A DNA stretch of 5,523 nt, taken from positions 1-5,523 of the forward strand of contig JAJBVF010000510.1 of the NCBI GenBank assembly GCA_020859965.1, in the 5' to 3' direction. Below, in pieces: positions 5,391 through 5,523 of this stretch; the first letter of the stretch is position 1; the number at the start of each line of letters is the position of its first letter. The translations under genes were made by a program, and so were the position numbers. Under the pieces are notes generated by a model. That model was not told where the DNA came from, did no database searches, and worked only from the letters and a program-made list of their open reading frames with translations. The stretch comes from Clostridiales bacterium. Lineage in GTDB: Bacteria; Bacillota; Clostridia; Lachnospirales; Lachnospiraceae.

Positions 5391-5523
5391 ATCTTCCGGA
5401 TTCCGGATACTGCTGTATATTCACTGCACCCGCTGGAAAAGACGCAGATCACATAATCTGTTTTTGTACCATATACTATGGCAATATCATACTGTATAGT
5501 CTATCTCTAACCTCTATTGTTCG
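5360..5523 (-). pseudogene. 3' remnant of a class A beta-lactamase-fold serine hydrolase
   Basis: On the minus strand, 42 codons from 5488 to a TAA at 5360-5362 read as a natural C-terminus. It begins DIAIVYGTKTDYVICVFSSG and ends ISETVYNYLN. This resembles the last strand pair and helix of class A beta-lactamase-like serine hydrolases (an NDxAIVY, YxLCVMS, IxxISxxVYxY pattern). The frame is closed immediately upstream by two TAG codons (5501-5503 and 5507-5509). A neighbouring frame continues upstream with residues RTIEVRDRLYS (5523-5491), where RTIE could be a decayed KTGE box. One frameshift near 5489 would join the two. The gene runs off the window, so its length is unknown. It converges on rng and does not belong to that operon. 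The family call rests on remembered motif patterns and is moderate. Confidence 0.5.

Overview
The window looks like chromosomal DNA from a low-to-moderate GC Firmicute, most likely a gut-type Clostridium relative of the Lachnospiraceae. The clues are the protein types, strong AGGAGG ribosome sites, sigma-A promoters, and the gene order of a B12-type radical SAM protein, its DUF2344 partner and a short RNase E/G. This taxonomic guess comes from family knowledge and was not tested by a search.

Left part (1-1137, minus strand): the first two genes of an exopolysaccharide/capsule export control unit. A Wzz/CpsC-type membrane adaptor (327-1058) is followed 18 bases later by the start of its partner, a CpsD-type tyrosine autokinase cut by the window edge at base 1. 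A good sigma-A promoter (1109-1137) drives them.

Middle gap (1059-1532): a divergent control region. It holds the minus-strand promoter, a three-unit 15-base tandem repeat (1351-1395), and a plus-strand extended -10 promoter (1413-1441). It also holds a mostly open frame with one internal stop, of doubtful meaning.

Right part (1533-5276, plus strand): a tight three-gene operon. It comprises a radical SAM protein of the TIGR03960 type, a DUF2344/TIGR03936 protein that starts at a TTG inside the end of the first gene, and an RNase E/G-type endoribonuclease that starts in an ATGA overlap. All junctions overlap, so translation is probably coupled. The radical SAM/DUF2344 pair has no established reaction that I know of. 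Its linkage to RNase G, and in many Clostridia to the L21/L27 ribosomal protein genes, suggests work on RNA or the ribosome. This pair is the best candidate for an undescribed system here.

Right edge (5277-5523): the ribosomal protein genes usual after this operon are not seen. Instead there is a degenerate array of about 25-base repeats resembling the repeated ends of IS21-family elements. Next to it lies the broken 3' end, on the minus strand, of a class A beta-lactamase-fold protein. This edge looks like a decayed accessory insertion.
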